The notes under the pieces were generated by a model, which was given only the letters and a program-made list of their open reading frames with translations, did no database searches and was not told the DNA's origin. From NCBI GenBank assembly GCA_041658075.1, contig JBBAAW010000018.1, positions 1 through 12,063 of the forward strand: a DNA stretch of 12,063 nt. The letters run 5' to 3'. This stretch comes from JBBAAW01 sp041658075. GTDB taxonomy: Bacteria; Patescibacteriota; WWE3; UBA101185; UBA10185. The position numbers and the translations under genes are program-made. This document shows, piece by piece, positions 1-5,893 of the stretch (the first letter of the stretch is position 1; each line of letters opens with the position of its first letter).

Positions 1-197
1 AAAAAATTTTTGTTTTGTTGGTAATCCGTCAACCCTACCTCTATCTCCTTCCCTTATGGAGGGAAGGAGAACCAGATAAGTAAGGTTAACTTAAATCCAA
101 TCATAAGCCCCTTTCCCTTCATAAGGGAAAGGGGTTGGGGATAGGGTTGTCGGGCTACCACGAAGAGTGGAATGGTCTGCTTTGCCGCCTACGCCGT
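1..197. other. Hairpin-rich non-coding flank left of the IS110
   Basis: No gene is supported here. The stretch holds a large inverted repeat (19-160) with two internal hairpins, a small CCAC/GTGG hairpin (158-170), and at its right edge the sequence CGCCGTGTT (192-200), which is the left target of the adjacent IS110. By position it should be the left part of the palindrome into which the IS jumped. Its outer left arm would then lie before base 1. Confidence 0.55.
19..160. repeat. Inverted-repeat element with two internal hairpins (MITE-like)
   Basis: The outer arms are TGGTA plus CCGTCAACCCTA (19-37) against TAGGGTTGTCGG plus TACCA (142-160), matching apart from a two-base and a one-base mismatch. 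Inside are two perfect hairpins: CTCCTTCCCT/AGGGAAGGAG near 47-71 and CCCCTTTCCCTT/AAGGGAAAGGGG near 109-136. The outer stem with two lobes is the same plan as the palindromes further right, although the sequence differs. No protein is encoded. It could be a non-autonomous element or a structured spacer. Confidence 0.6.
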
Positions 198-202
198 GTT
201 CG

Positions 203-208
203 TATAAT
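203..208 (+). promoter_or_regulatory. -10 half of the split bridge-RNA promoter
   Basis: TATAAT lies two bases inside the left end of the IS. It has no -35 partner in the integrated form. In a circle that joins right end to left end, TTGACG at 1486-1491 falls exactly 17 bases upstream (12 bases of right end, the GTT core, then CG). A junction-reconstituted promoter driving the bridge RNA is known from the IS110 family (IS621). The hairpin at 213-232 begins where transcription would start. Confidence 0.8.
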
Positions 209-212
209 AAAA

Positions 213-376
213 GCATACCATTCGTGGTATGCTTTTACAAGCGAGATCCGCGCATCGCCGTGTTGGGGTTAATATCCCCGTCGCCTAACGTGCGGCCTCC
301 TTTTAAAGCTAAATAAGCGGATAAATTAGTTGGGGCTCACATCCCCGAATAACCAACGAACCTGCTTTTGCTTTAA
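213..376 (+). ncRNA. Predicted IS110 bridge RNA
   Basis: Three structural blocks are visible. First is a 5' stem-loop with UUCG tetraloop (GCATACCA/TGGTATGC, 213-232; the DNA stem extends to 209-236). Second is the target-binding loop: stem GAG/CTC and CCGC/GCGG (243-251 with 292-299), internal loop strands 252-264 and 280-291, and apical GGGG/CCCC hairpin (265-279). Third is the donor-binding loop: stem TTAAAGC/GCTTTAA (303-309 with 370-376) and AAGC/GCTT, internal loop strands 321-331 and 347-361, and apical GGGG/CCCC hairpin (332-346). Guides: left target CGCCGTGTT equals 192-200; right target CGCCTAAC (282-289) pairs with GTTATGTG (1504-1511) with one mismatch and one wobble; left donor AATTAGTT equals the right end; right donor ACGAAC is complementary to the left end. 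The total of about 165 nt is close to known bridge RNAs. The exact ends are inferred. Confidence 0.85.
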
Positions 377-474
377 CAAGGAGGTGAAGAAAAAACTGCT
401 CGCAGTTTTCTTTTCTTCTCTCTTCTTTTCTTTTGCCCTTTTTCGCTTAACCTAACAAACTAATCTTACCACTT

Positions 475-1458
475 ATGACTAATTTCAGCAACTTTGTCGG
501 CATTGATGTCGCTAAAGCCGACTTTTACGCTTGTTTTGACGAACAAACGGAGAGCAGGAAATTTAACAATACAACACTCGGCATCAATTCCTTTATTCGC
601 CATTTAAGAAAGAATAATTTTCAAAACACGGACACGGTGATTGGTTTGGAATCAACCGGCAGCTACCACCTCCGTCTTTGTCTGCAATGTTCAGTCGTTG
701 GTTTTCAAACTAAAGTAATTAACCCGCTCATCATTAAAAAACAAAACCAAACCAATCTCCGCAGGGTAAAAAACGACCAGCAAGACGCTTCCTTAATTCG
801 CTACTGCCTAACCACTGGCGTTGGTTATGTCTTTGAAGAAAACAAAGAAACATTACTGTTGAAAAGTCTGGTTCGGCAACGAAACAGCTTGGCTAATATG
901 CTATTAAAGAACAAACGGCAGCAAGCTGATGTTAATTACAAAGAAGATTGTTTAAAAACCAAGTTCAATCCTGTATATCAAGAAATCGGAGCTGTATTAA
1001 GCCAAAAAATCAAGGAATTAAACAAACAGCTTAAAGCATATAGAAAATCGGAACAAAAACTTCTCCAAACCATTCCAGGTGTTGGCCCCATCACCGCCGT
1101 CAGCTTCATCGCCGAAGTTAATGACATCAAAAGATTCAAACAATCAAAACAATTAGTCGCCTATGTCGGTCTTGATTCCAGAGTTCACCAATCAGGGACA
1201 TCTGTCCGCGGCAAGGGCTACATTTCAAAACGAGGCAATAAGATACTTCGGACAAGACTTTACAACGCCGCCTCGGTCGCGGTTCTCCATTCCAATCTTT
1301 TTCAAAGATTCTTTCAAAAGAAACGTTCCGAAGGCAAGCCCTACAAAGTCGCTTTAGTCGCCGTCATGCACAAGATGGTTCTCGTCATCCATTCGGTTTG
1401 GACCAATAACAAACCGTTTATTGATTACACCGCCAACAACGGCAAAGAGGCCAATTAG
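475..1458 (+). CDS. IS110-family transposase (bridge-RNA-guided recombinase)
   Basis: This 327-residue protein is full length for the family. The N-terminal RuvC-like DEDD domain shows D11 (VGIDVAK), E59 (GLESTGSY), and D101/D104 (KNDQQDAS). A helical middle (about 120-190) leads to the C-terminal Transposase_20 domain, with IPGVGPITA at 200-208 and the serine motif VHQSGTS, where S240 is the probable catalytic serine. Enzymes of this family join donor and target DNA through a bridge RNA using DEDD and serine residues. ATG 475 is the first start after the in-frame stop at 448-450. No Shine-Dalgarno is adjacent, although AAGGAGGTG occurs about 90 bases upstream (379-387), followed by a hairpin. 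The frame is open throughout, so the enzyme may be active. Confidence 0.95.
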   Translation: MTNFSNFVGIDVAKADFYACFDEQTESRKFNNTTLGINSFIRHLRKNNFQNTDTVIGLESTGSYHLRLCLQCSVVGFQTKVINPLIIKKQNQTNLRRVKNDQQDASLIRYCLTTGVGYVFEENKETLLLKSLVRQRNSLANMLLKNKRQQADVNYKEDCLKTKFNPVYQEIGAVLSQKIKELNKQLKAYRKSEQKLLQTIPGVGPITAVSFIAEVNDIKRFKQSKQLVAYVGLDSRVHQSGTSVRGKGYISKRGNKILRTRLYNAASVAVLHSNLFQRFFQKKRSEGKPYKVALVAVMHKMVLVIHSVWTNNKPFIDYTANNGKEAN

Positions 1459-1466
1459 GCCTCTTT
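1444..1466 (+). terminator. Hairpin over the transposase stop codon
   Basis: AAAGAGGCC (1444-1452) and GGCCTCTTT (1458-1466) form a perfect 9-bp stem around AATTA, and the TAG stop lies in it. The 3' arm ends in TTT but no long T-run follows. It could be a weak terminator for the transposase or a structured part of the right end. Confidence 0.5.
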
Positions 1467-1485
1467 GGTTATCCACAGGTGGGAG

Positions 1486-1491
1486 TTGACG
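1486..1491 (+). promoter_or_regulatory. -35 half of the split bridge-RNA promoter
   Basis: TTGACG lies 12 bases inside the right end of the IS and faces outward. In the integrated form the sequence 17 bases downstream is host DNA with no good -10. In the circular junction it pairs with TATAAT at 203-208 at a 17-base spacing. Confidence 0.75.
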
Positions 1492-1503
1492 GGGATATAA
1501 TTA

Positions 1504-1590
1504 GTTATGTGTTGTAAATTTTTTGATTATTTGTTTTTTTCGTTCGCCGTTCAATCACGGTGGGGCAAGGGGGGGGCGTCAATCACTATG
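1504..1590. repeat. Repeat A: right flank of the interrupted palindrome and left border of the operon module
   Basis: From GTTATGTGTTGTAAATTT onward, about 77 bases match 11988-12063 with only about three differences, so this is a repeated unit that the IS interrupted precisely at GTT. It contains an A/T tract, a T-run and an 8-base G-run (1569-1576). In reverse complement it is a diverged match to the blocks at 5796-5893 and 7485-7590 (C-run, CGCC, AATCAC, A-run, AAAATTT). It is therefore the inverted partner of the borders on the other side of the operon and ATPase genes. Confidence 0.8.
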
Positions 1591-1596
1591 GCGGAA

Positions 1597-1631
1597 GGGG
1601 GCAGAGGGGAACAAAAGGGGTGAATGCCCCC
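1597..1631. repeat. Hairpin with GAGGGG...GGGGTGAA loop
   Basis: GGGGGCA (1597-1603) pairs with TGCCCCC (1625-1631). The loop begins GAGGGG and ends GGGGTGAA. A hairpin with the same loop ends and the same TGCCC/GGGCA closing pairs lies at 8733-8783. Both sit between the stop codon of a minus-strand module and the module border. It may be a transcript-end structure or part of a small repeat family. Confidence 0.6.
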
Positions 1632-1644
1632 TGTAGCCATCATA

Positions 1645-2328
1645 TTACCTTATTTCTATTTTATCTCGCAAATCGCCAAAGTGGATGTAGCGAATGCAAA
1701 GGCCATTTTTATTTGGCAATTTTTTAATAGTCTCGTCAAAATTATTTTCTATTTCTAATCTTAAATTTTTGTCTTCATGAAAATTTGGAGGGGAGTCAGC
1801 AGCATATACAACCCATATATGCCCGCCATCCTCACCAAGTTGTTTTTTAGCTTTTTCAACATGATCTTTAAATTTTTTAATTATGGCTTGAATAGACGAA
1901 CTTCTGAAGTTTTCTGTCAGATTTTCATCATATTTATATATTTCGCAACGCGGACCTTTATCAAGTTCGTGCAATCTTTCCTTCTCCGTATTGCTATTAT
2001 TAATTGTTTTCACTTCTACATTAGTGTTATCAGACCGGAAATCAGGCGTAGATACGTTATTGTTTTCTTCCAAGAAATTAATGTTATTATAAAACGCGCA
2101 GGCGATGCTTATTTCGTGGAATATGTCATTATGTTGTGAATGTGTTTCATTCTTTTTCTTTTCTATTTTGTTCTTCAGTATTCCTTTTTGATTGTCTGAA
2201 AAAGTTGAGACGTAGGAGTCCAAATTTACCGTCCATTTTTCTTCAATTATATTTCCACCGCCTCTTTTTTTCAGAAAATCTTCAAGGCCTATCTCAATTA
2301 GTGAATTATATAAATTATTTTTTGCCAT
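1645..2328 (-). CDS. PD-(D/E)XK nuclease-like protein, possible restriction endonuclease
   Basis: This 227-residue protein is the last gene of the four-gene operon, starting 10 bases after the DUF262-HNH gene. The visible nuclease signature is TPDFRSDNTNVEVK: P95-D96, then E105-V106-K107, with an upstream acidic residue E72 in FHEISIACAF and a hydrophobic strand HIWVVYA (160-166). That spacing fits the PD-(D/E)XK fold used by many restriction enzymes. No sequence family beyond the fold is recognised. The start MAKNNLYN has no Shine-Dalgarno close by, so translation is probably coupled to the upstream gene. In context it is the best candidate for the cutting partner of the EcoRI-type methyltransferase, but an accessory nuclease of a larger defence complex is equally possible. 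Confidence 0.75.
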   Translation of the reverse strand: MAKNNLYNSLIEIGLEDFLKKRGGGNIIEEKWTVNLDSYVSTFSDNQKGILKNKIEKKKNETHSQHNDIFHEISIACAFYNNINFLEENNNVSTPDFRSDNTNVEVKTINNSNTEKERLHELDKGPRCEIYKYDENLTENFRSSSIQAIIKKFKDHVEKAKKQLGEDGGHIWVVYAADSPPNFHEDKNLRLEIENNFDETIKKLPNKNGLCIRYIHFGDLRDKIEIR

Positions 2329-2338
2329 ATTACATTTT

Positions 2339-3508
2339 TTATCGATTTCCTTTTGCCCGGTTGTGTGTTTTGCACAATATCTGACAATTATTCGCTGAGG
2401 TAGTACCGCCTTTACTCCACGCCGTTACATGGTCAGCATCCATGTCATTTAAACTCCATATTTTTTCATTATTGGCATCATGCCCAAGAGCGCAAAGTGG
2501 GCAGTTAGATTCTTTTTTCTTTTCGGCTTTTGTTGTTTGTATTTTGTATACTGATTTTTTGGTTGCGTCATCAAAAACTCTCACCTCAAGCAATTTCGTA
2601 TCAGTAGAACCTCCTAAGATAAACTCAAAAATACCTTTGCGATTTTTGATATACGGATCGCCATACAGTTTTTGTGCTTCTTCCGAAACCTTTTTTGGAT
2701 TGTACGATTTTTTATGATATGACTCATACAATCGTCCCCACTCAAGTCCACACATCTCGCTTTCTACGTCTGTAAATACACTAGAGATCCAATCAATCAC
2801 ACTGTTGAAATATCTTTTTAACTCGTTGATATTTTTGTCGTTACGATGAAGACTCATGTAACCATCAATATTTCCTTTACTCGCCCAGTCTAGAGCTCTC
2901 TCAAAAAATGCCTGTCGGTTTGCACTGCCTTTTACATACGCGCTCCATTTTTGAATGTTGGCATTTTGACTGTTACTGAACTCTTCTTTGCCTAGCGTAA
3001 CGAATGGTCCAGAATAGATCGCATTTAACAATTCCTGGGGAACGAGCGGAACACCGGCGATGTTAATCGTCTTGAACCACTCTTTTATCTGGCTTTCTGT
3101 TCCTTCACATTCATATATAAGAAGTTTGGTTTCTAATATTTTGGCTTTCTTATCTTTTGCCATGCCACTAAAATTCTGTTCCATACCGTTTTCGTCTTTG
3201 ATGGCAAATTTTTCAGTCACAAAACGCCCAACACTGGTGATACGCTGTTGCCCGTCCAAAACTTCCAGTTTATTTTCAGAAATCTTATTAAAATAAATCA
3301 AGCCTATTGGGTAACCTTTGAGTATCGATTCAATAACGGCAGCCTCTCTTTTTCCACCATCGGAGGCATAGATGTAGTTACGCTGATATTCCGGCTGAAT
3401 GGTGAGCTTGCCAGATAAACCAAACAAACCCTTGCCCTCCAGTTCGTTATAGACAAACCCTTCACAAATATCTTTGACAGTGATATCAATTTTTAAGGTT
3501 GTTTTCAT
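2339..3508 (-). CDS. DUF262 (ParB-like) domain protein with C-terminal HNH nuclease
   Basis: The N-terminal DUF262 domain has IQPEYQRNY (37-45) and the nucleotide-site motif DGQQR (85-89). A helical middle follows (about 140-310). The C-terminal HNH domain is complete: CPLC (336-339), DADH (357-360), then N373/N374, C379 and HN (382-383), followed by KGN at the end. DUF262 proteins include GmrS/GmrSD-type modification-dependent restriction enzymes, where DUF262 binds nucleotide and a nuclease domain cuts DNA. Here the nuclease is a classical zinc-ribbon HNH, not DUF1524. The 389-residue length suits a single-chain enzyme. The gene starts 30 bases after the 351-residue protein and ends 10 bases before the PD-(D/E)XK gene, so it is co-transcribed. 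No clear Shine-Dalgarno is seen. The domain call is firm; the role in restriction is inferred. Confidence 0.88.
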   Translation of the reverse strand: MKTTLKIDITVKDICEGFVYNELEGKGLFGLSGKLTIQPEYQRNYIYASDGGKREAAVIESILKGYPIGLIYFNKISENKLEVLDGQQRITSVGRFVTEKFAIKDENGMEQNFSGMAKDKKAKILETKLLIYECEGTESQIKEWFKTINIAGVPLVPQELLNAIYSGPFVTLGKEEFSNSQNANIQKWSAYVKGSANRQAFFERALDWASKGNIDGYMSLHRNDKNINELKRYFNSVIDWISSVFTDVESEMCGLEWGRLYESYHKKSYNPKKVSEEAQKLYGDPYIKNRKGIFEFILGGSTDTKLLEVRVFDDATKKSVYKIQTTKAEKKKESNCPLCALGHDANNEKIWSLNDMDADHVTAWSKGGTTSANNCQILCKTHNRAKGNR

Positions 3509-3538
3509 ATCATTTACTTTAATTAAAATATTGTATGG

Positions 3539-4594
3539 TTATTTTTTTTCAAGGATAATAGCAACTTCATTTAGAAGTATATCCAAATTCGCCTGAAAGT
3601 TTATTTGTGTCTTTGTTACTGCCAAAACCTTTTTACTAATTTGTGTGTGAAGGTAATTGTCAGCAATTTTTTTCGCTGTTTCATTAAGTGGCTTAATAAT
3701 ATCTTTAAAGCTTTGACCTCCGTGTTGCGCGCATACATCGGGGAAATTTATCTTACCAAAAACCGGCGGAATATGATCAAGTATGGCTCGCAAAAGCATT
3801 GCGCACGAGTAATAATTTTCAAGACTATAATTGTCATCTAATTCATTACAAAGTTTTATCAATCTACTTACATCAAAATCGTCGTTTTCAATTCTGCTGA
3901 GGCGTAAGAGTGTGTTTTTATCAACATAAGCAGTCCTACCACCGTCTTCGTTTCGCGTTCCCTGTCCGACACTTTTATTTTGAGCGATCACCTTATCAAT
4001 CAAATACAAAAACTCGTTTAATTGTTCCGCCACCCCCGTGATAAATGAGGCGGTAGCCCCATAATATTTATGGGTCGGTATTTTTCTTCCAGCGTAGATT
4101 GCCCCACTGTCTCTTGTCATTATCTGCCTCTTCCAATATTGATTAAAAATATCAATTTTTGTTTGCAGATTAAATTTCTCTATCTCTGTTGCCGCTTCTT
4201 TTGAGATACCTGAGAATAAAATGATGGTTTGTTTTCTTAACTTCTCAAATTCATCTGCAATAAAATCAGCATCTTTATCTAAATCTTTAGGTGATACACC
4301 TGTGTCATTCTCGATTTTTTGAAGCACTTCCTCATTACTTTTCTCATACCACCCTTCCGGAACACCGTTTATGAGACCCCACTCGATACTAAATCGTCTA
4401 TTGTGTGGTGGCGCAACAAAATCTCCGTAAAAAAAATCCGAATGACCGACCAAATCTGACCCACTCCATGAGGAGTTAATCAGATTGCATACTGAAGCCA
4501 TCTTTTTTGCCGATTCACTGGATTCATTGGCTCTTTTCCAAAGCTTTTTGATCTCATTCTTGATTTTTTCAATTTCTTTTTCCATGTTGTCCAT
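3539..4594 (-). CDS. Unrecognised 351-residue protein in the restriction-like operon, possible HEPN-type domain
   Basis: I do not recognise the family. The N-terminus is lysine/glutamate-rich and probably coiled coil (1-30). A conserved-looking aromatic block follows (SSWSGSD at 41-47, then PPHNRRFSIEWG near 62-73 and EGW). A long helical region continues to about 200. The C-terminal half contains LLRAILDHIPPVFG, where R269 and H274 form an RxxxxH motif on a helix, and then DNYLH (302-306). RxxxxH is the hallmark of HEPN ribonuclease or nucleotide-binding domains, so this may be a HEPN-like effector or adaptor, but one short motif is weak evidence. It has the only clear Shine-Dalgarno of the operon and lies between the methyltransferase (23 bases away) and DUF262-HNH (30 bases away), which implies a shared function. 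Confidence 0.8.
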   Translation of the reverse strand: MDNMEKEIEKIKNEIKKLWKRANESSESAKKMASVCNLINSSWSGSDLVGHSDFFYGDFVAPPHNRRFSIEWGLINGVPEGWYEKSNEEVLQKIENDTGVSPKDLDKDADFIADEFEKLRKQTIILFSGISKEAATEIEKFNLQTKIDIFNQYWKRQIMTRDSGAIYAGRKIPTHKYYGATASFITGVAEQLNEFLYLIDKVIAQNKSVGQGTRNEDGGRTAYVDKNTLLRLSRIENDDFDVSRLIKLCNELDDNYSLENYYSCAMLLRAILDHIPPVFGKINFPDVCAQHGGQSFKDIIKPLNETAKKIADNYLHTQISKKVLAVTKTQINFQANLDILLNEVAIILEKK

Positions 4595-4599
4595 ATTAT

Positions 4600-4603
4600 C
4601 TCC
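4600..4603 (-). promoter_or_regulatory. Shine-Dalgarno for the 351-residue protein
   Basis: GGAG lies five bases before the ATG at 4594-4592. It confirms this start. The other genes of the operon lack a comparable site, so this protein may be made at a higher rate. Confidence 0.7.
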
Positions 4604-4617
4604 AAAAAATTAATTTT

Positions 4618-5730
4618 CTAATCTTTTATTTTTTTCTTATGTTTGATAAGTACACGGGCATATTTTTTCTGTCCGTTTATATATGGATACCCATGATTAA
4701 ATTCATCAACTTTTGTTGTAGCCATTTGCCCAATAATCTCAAATTGATCAGGATTGTATTTATCTAAAAAAGTAATTGGCGCACCCATTACACCCTTATA
4801 ATCACTTGGTATTGAATCAGTAAAAGACACTTCTATGGCATCGTAATTGTCATATTTATCATATGCTTTTTTATTTTTAATTTCTTTATGTTTACTATAT
4901 TTTAAATTTTCCTCCATTGTCATAAGTGGCAATGGTTGATGGCGGCGGCCGTGGTCAAGATTAGTAAGCCACAAACAACTATTGGTGGCAACAATTCTAT
5001 CTCCATTTTCATCTATTCTTGCTTCTGTTCCGTACAAGTCATAGGATTTAGGTACAATAAATCCTGAAATCCATCGTCCCATTCCATTACCAAGCCATAT
5101 TTCATTATTTTTAATTTTTTGAAATATTTCTTTGTAAGCTATGCAATTAATACTGCCGATAATTAAAAACTTTTTATTGTAATCAAAAAGTTGTTTAACA
5201 TATTCGCGAAAAAGGCTGAACGGCGGATTTGTTACCACGATGTCAGATTGTTTAAGCAAATTTATACATTCATCGCTACGGAAGTCACCGTCGCCTTCTA
5301 GAGGCGTCCATTCGTTGTGTTTATTTGCTTTTAATTGCATGGCAACATCCTTCAAGTTGAACTCGCCATCGCCATCTATATCTTTCACTTCGTTGATAAT
5401 AAATTTGTTGGCGGTTATTTTAGGACGGCCTTTTGATTTCGTGAGGGTTTTGTCATCGCCAAATAACTGTAGCTGTGTGTTGGCCACAGGCGAGGGCTTG
5501 TAGCTGGTGGTGATAAGCTGTTTCAATCCAAGCTTGTTGAAATTGAGCACGAAATAACGAAAAAAATTGCTCTCAAACGGATCGTCGCAGTTGCAGTACA
5601 CCACCTTGTCGCGGAATACATCGGGGTTGTATTCCAGATACGCTTCAATCTCTTTCTGAATATCGCTGTACTGAGTATAAAACTCGTCATTCTTTGCCCT
5701 TTTTGCGTTTGTAAGATTGCTGTTTGCCAT
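4618..5730 (-). CDS. EcoRI-type adenine-specific DNA methyltransferase
   Basis: From the chosen start the protein has 370 residues and begins MANSNLTNAKRAKNDEFYTQ, the N-terminal pattern of the M.EcoRI family. Also visible are YCNCDDPFESNFF (45-57) and the amino-methyltransferase motif IV TNPPF (167-171), giving N6-adenine transfer from S-adenosylmethionine. M.EcoRI itself is somewhat shorter (about 326). The frame stays open 47 codons upstream to an ATG at 5871, but that extension falls in the repeated leader block and does not resemble the family, so 5730 is preferred despite a poor Shine-Dalgarno. This is the first gene of the operon, followed after 23 bases by the 351-residue protein. It probably protects self DNA from the downstream nucleases. 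The recognition site cannot be read from sequence. Confidence 0.93.
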   Translation of the reverse strand: MANSNLTNAKRAKNDEFYTQYSDIQKEIEAYLEYNPDVFRDKVVYCNCDDPFESNFFRYFVLNFNKLGLKQLITTSYKPSPVANTQLQLFGDDKTLTKSKGRPKITANKFIINEVKDIDGDGEFNLKDVAMQLKANKHNEWTPLEGDGDFRSDECINLLKQSDIVVTNPPFSLFREYVKQLFDYNKKFLIIGSINCIAYKEIFQKIKNNEIWLGNGMGRWISGFIVPKSYDLYGTEARIDENGDRIVATNSCLWLTNLDHGRRHQPLPLMTMEENLKYSKHKEIKNKKAYDKYDNYDAIEVSFTDSIPSDYKGVMGAPITFLDKYNPDQFEIIGQMATTKVDEFNHGYPYINGQKKYARVLIKHKKKIKD

Positions 5731-5748
5731 AATTTGTTCAATTAGACG

Positions 5749-5777
5749 ATTGCATCGTATTCGTTTTGCCTTATCAA
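5749..5777 (-). promoter_or_regulatory. Possible promoter of the four-gene operon
   Basis: On the minus strand TTGATA (5777-5772) and TGCAAT (5754-5749) are 17 bases apart, 18 bases before the methyltransferase ATG. The -10 is poor, so this is a weak call. Confidence 0.3.
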
Positions 5778-5795
5778 TAAAACAGTTTGTGACCG

Positions 5796-5893
5796 TTTCG
5801 CAACTGGCGAAAACTCCTATTTTCCTCCATTCATTCGCTTGTTTCCCCCCCCCTCGCCAATCACCAATCACAAAAAAAGTGTAAAAATTTATT
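5796..5893. repeat. Repeat B1: leader-type block between ATPase and methyltransferase genes
   Basis: This block shares most bases with 7485-7590: a TTTCGC/GCGAAA hairpin (loop AACTG here, AATGG there), a C-run (9 bases here, 8 there) followed by CTCGCCAATCAC, an A-run, and GTGTAAAAATTTATTT. At the other copy the block is followed at once by a palindrome box (GCCTAAC). Here the box and the whole palindrome are absent, and the block instead runs into the 3' end of the ATPase gene, supplying its TAA stop. Confidence 0.8.

Larger units (their letters stand above)
201..1503 (+). mobile_element. IS110-family insertion sequence, IS110 group, apparently complete
   Basis: The element has a long left end (201-474) that carries a predicted bridge RNA, one transposase gene, and a short right end (1459-1503). 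A GTT present at both edges (198-200 and 1504-1506) is the likely core, of which two bases may be the true core. The boundaries were set by three agreeing signals. The right-end AATTAGTT (1499-1506) recurs in the 5' donor guide at 324-331. The left-end GTTCGT (198-203) is complementary to ACGAAC at 356-361. Joining the ends builds TTGACG-N17-TATAAT. There are no terminal inverted repeats, as expected for IS110. The element lies at the GTT of a palindrome box whose right flank recurs at 11988. Confidence 0.9.

Noticed and set aside
17..25. GTTGGTAAT as left end of the IS110, because it partly pairs with the 3' donor guide region
   Set aside because: The GTT at 198-200 fits better. GTTCGT is fully complementary to ACGAAC, the left target guide equals 192-200, and only this end builds a promoter with a 17-base spacer.
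1777..2717. Plus-strand frames opposite the nuclease genes
   Set aside because: They are rich in F/I/Y/L as antisense readings of AT-rich genes, and the minus-strand proteins have clear motifs.
5731..5871. N-terminal extension of the methyltransferase to ATG 5871
   Set aside because: The extra 47 residues fall in repeat block B1 and do not resemble the family, whereas MANSNLTNAKRAKNDEFYTQ at 5730 is the expected N-terminus.
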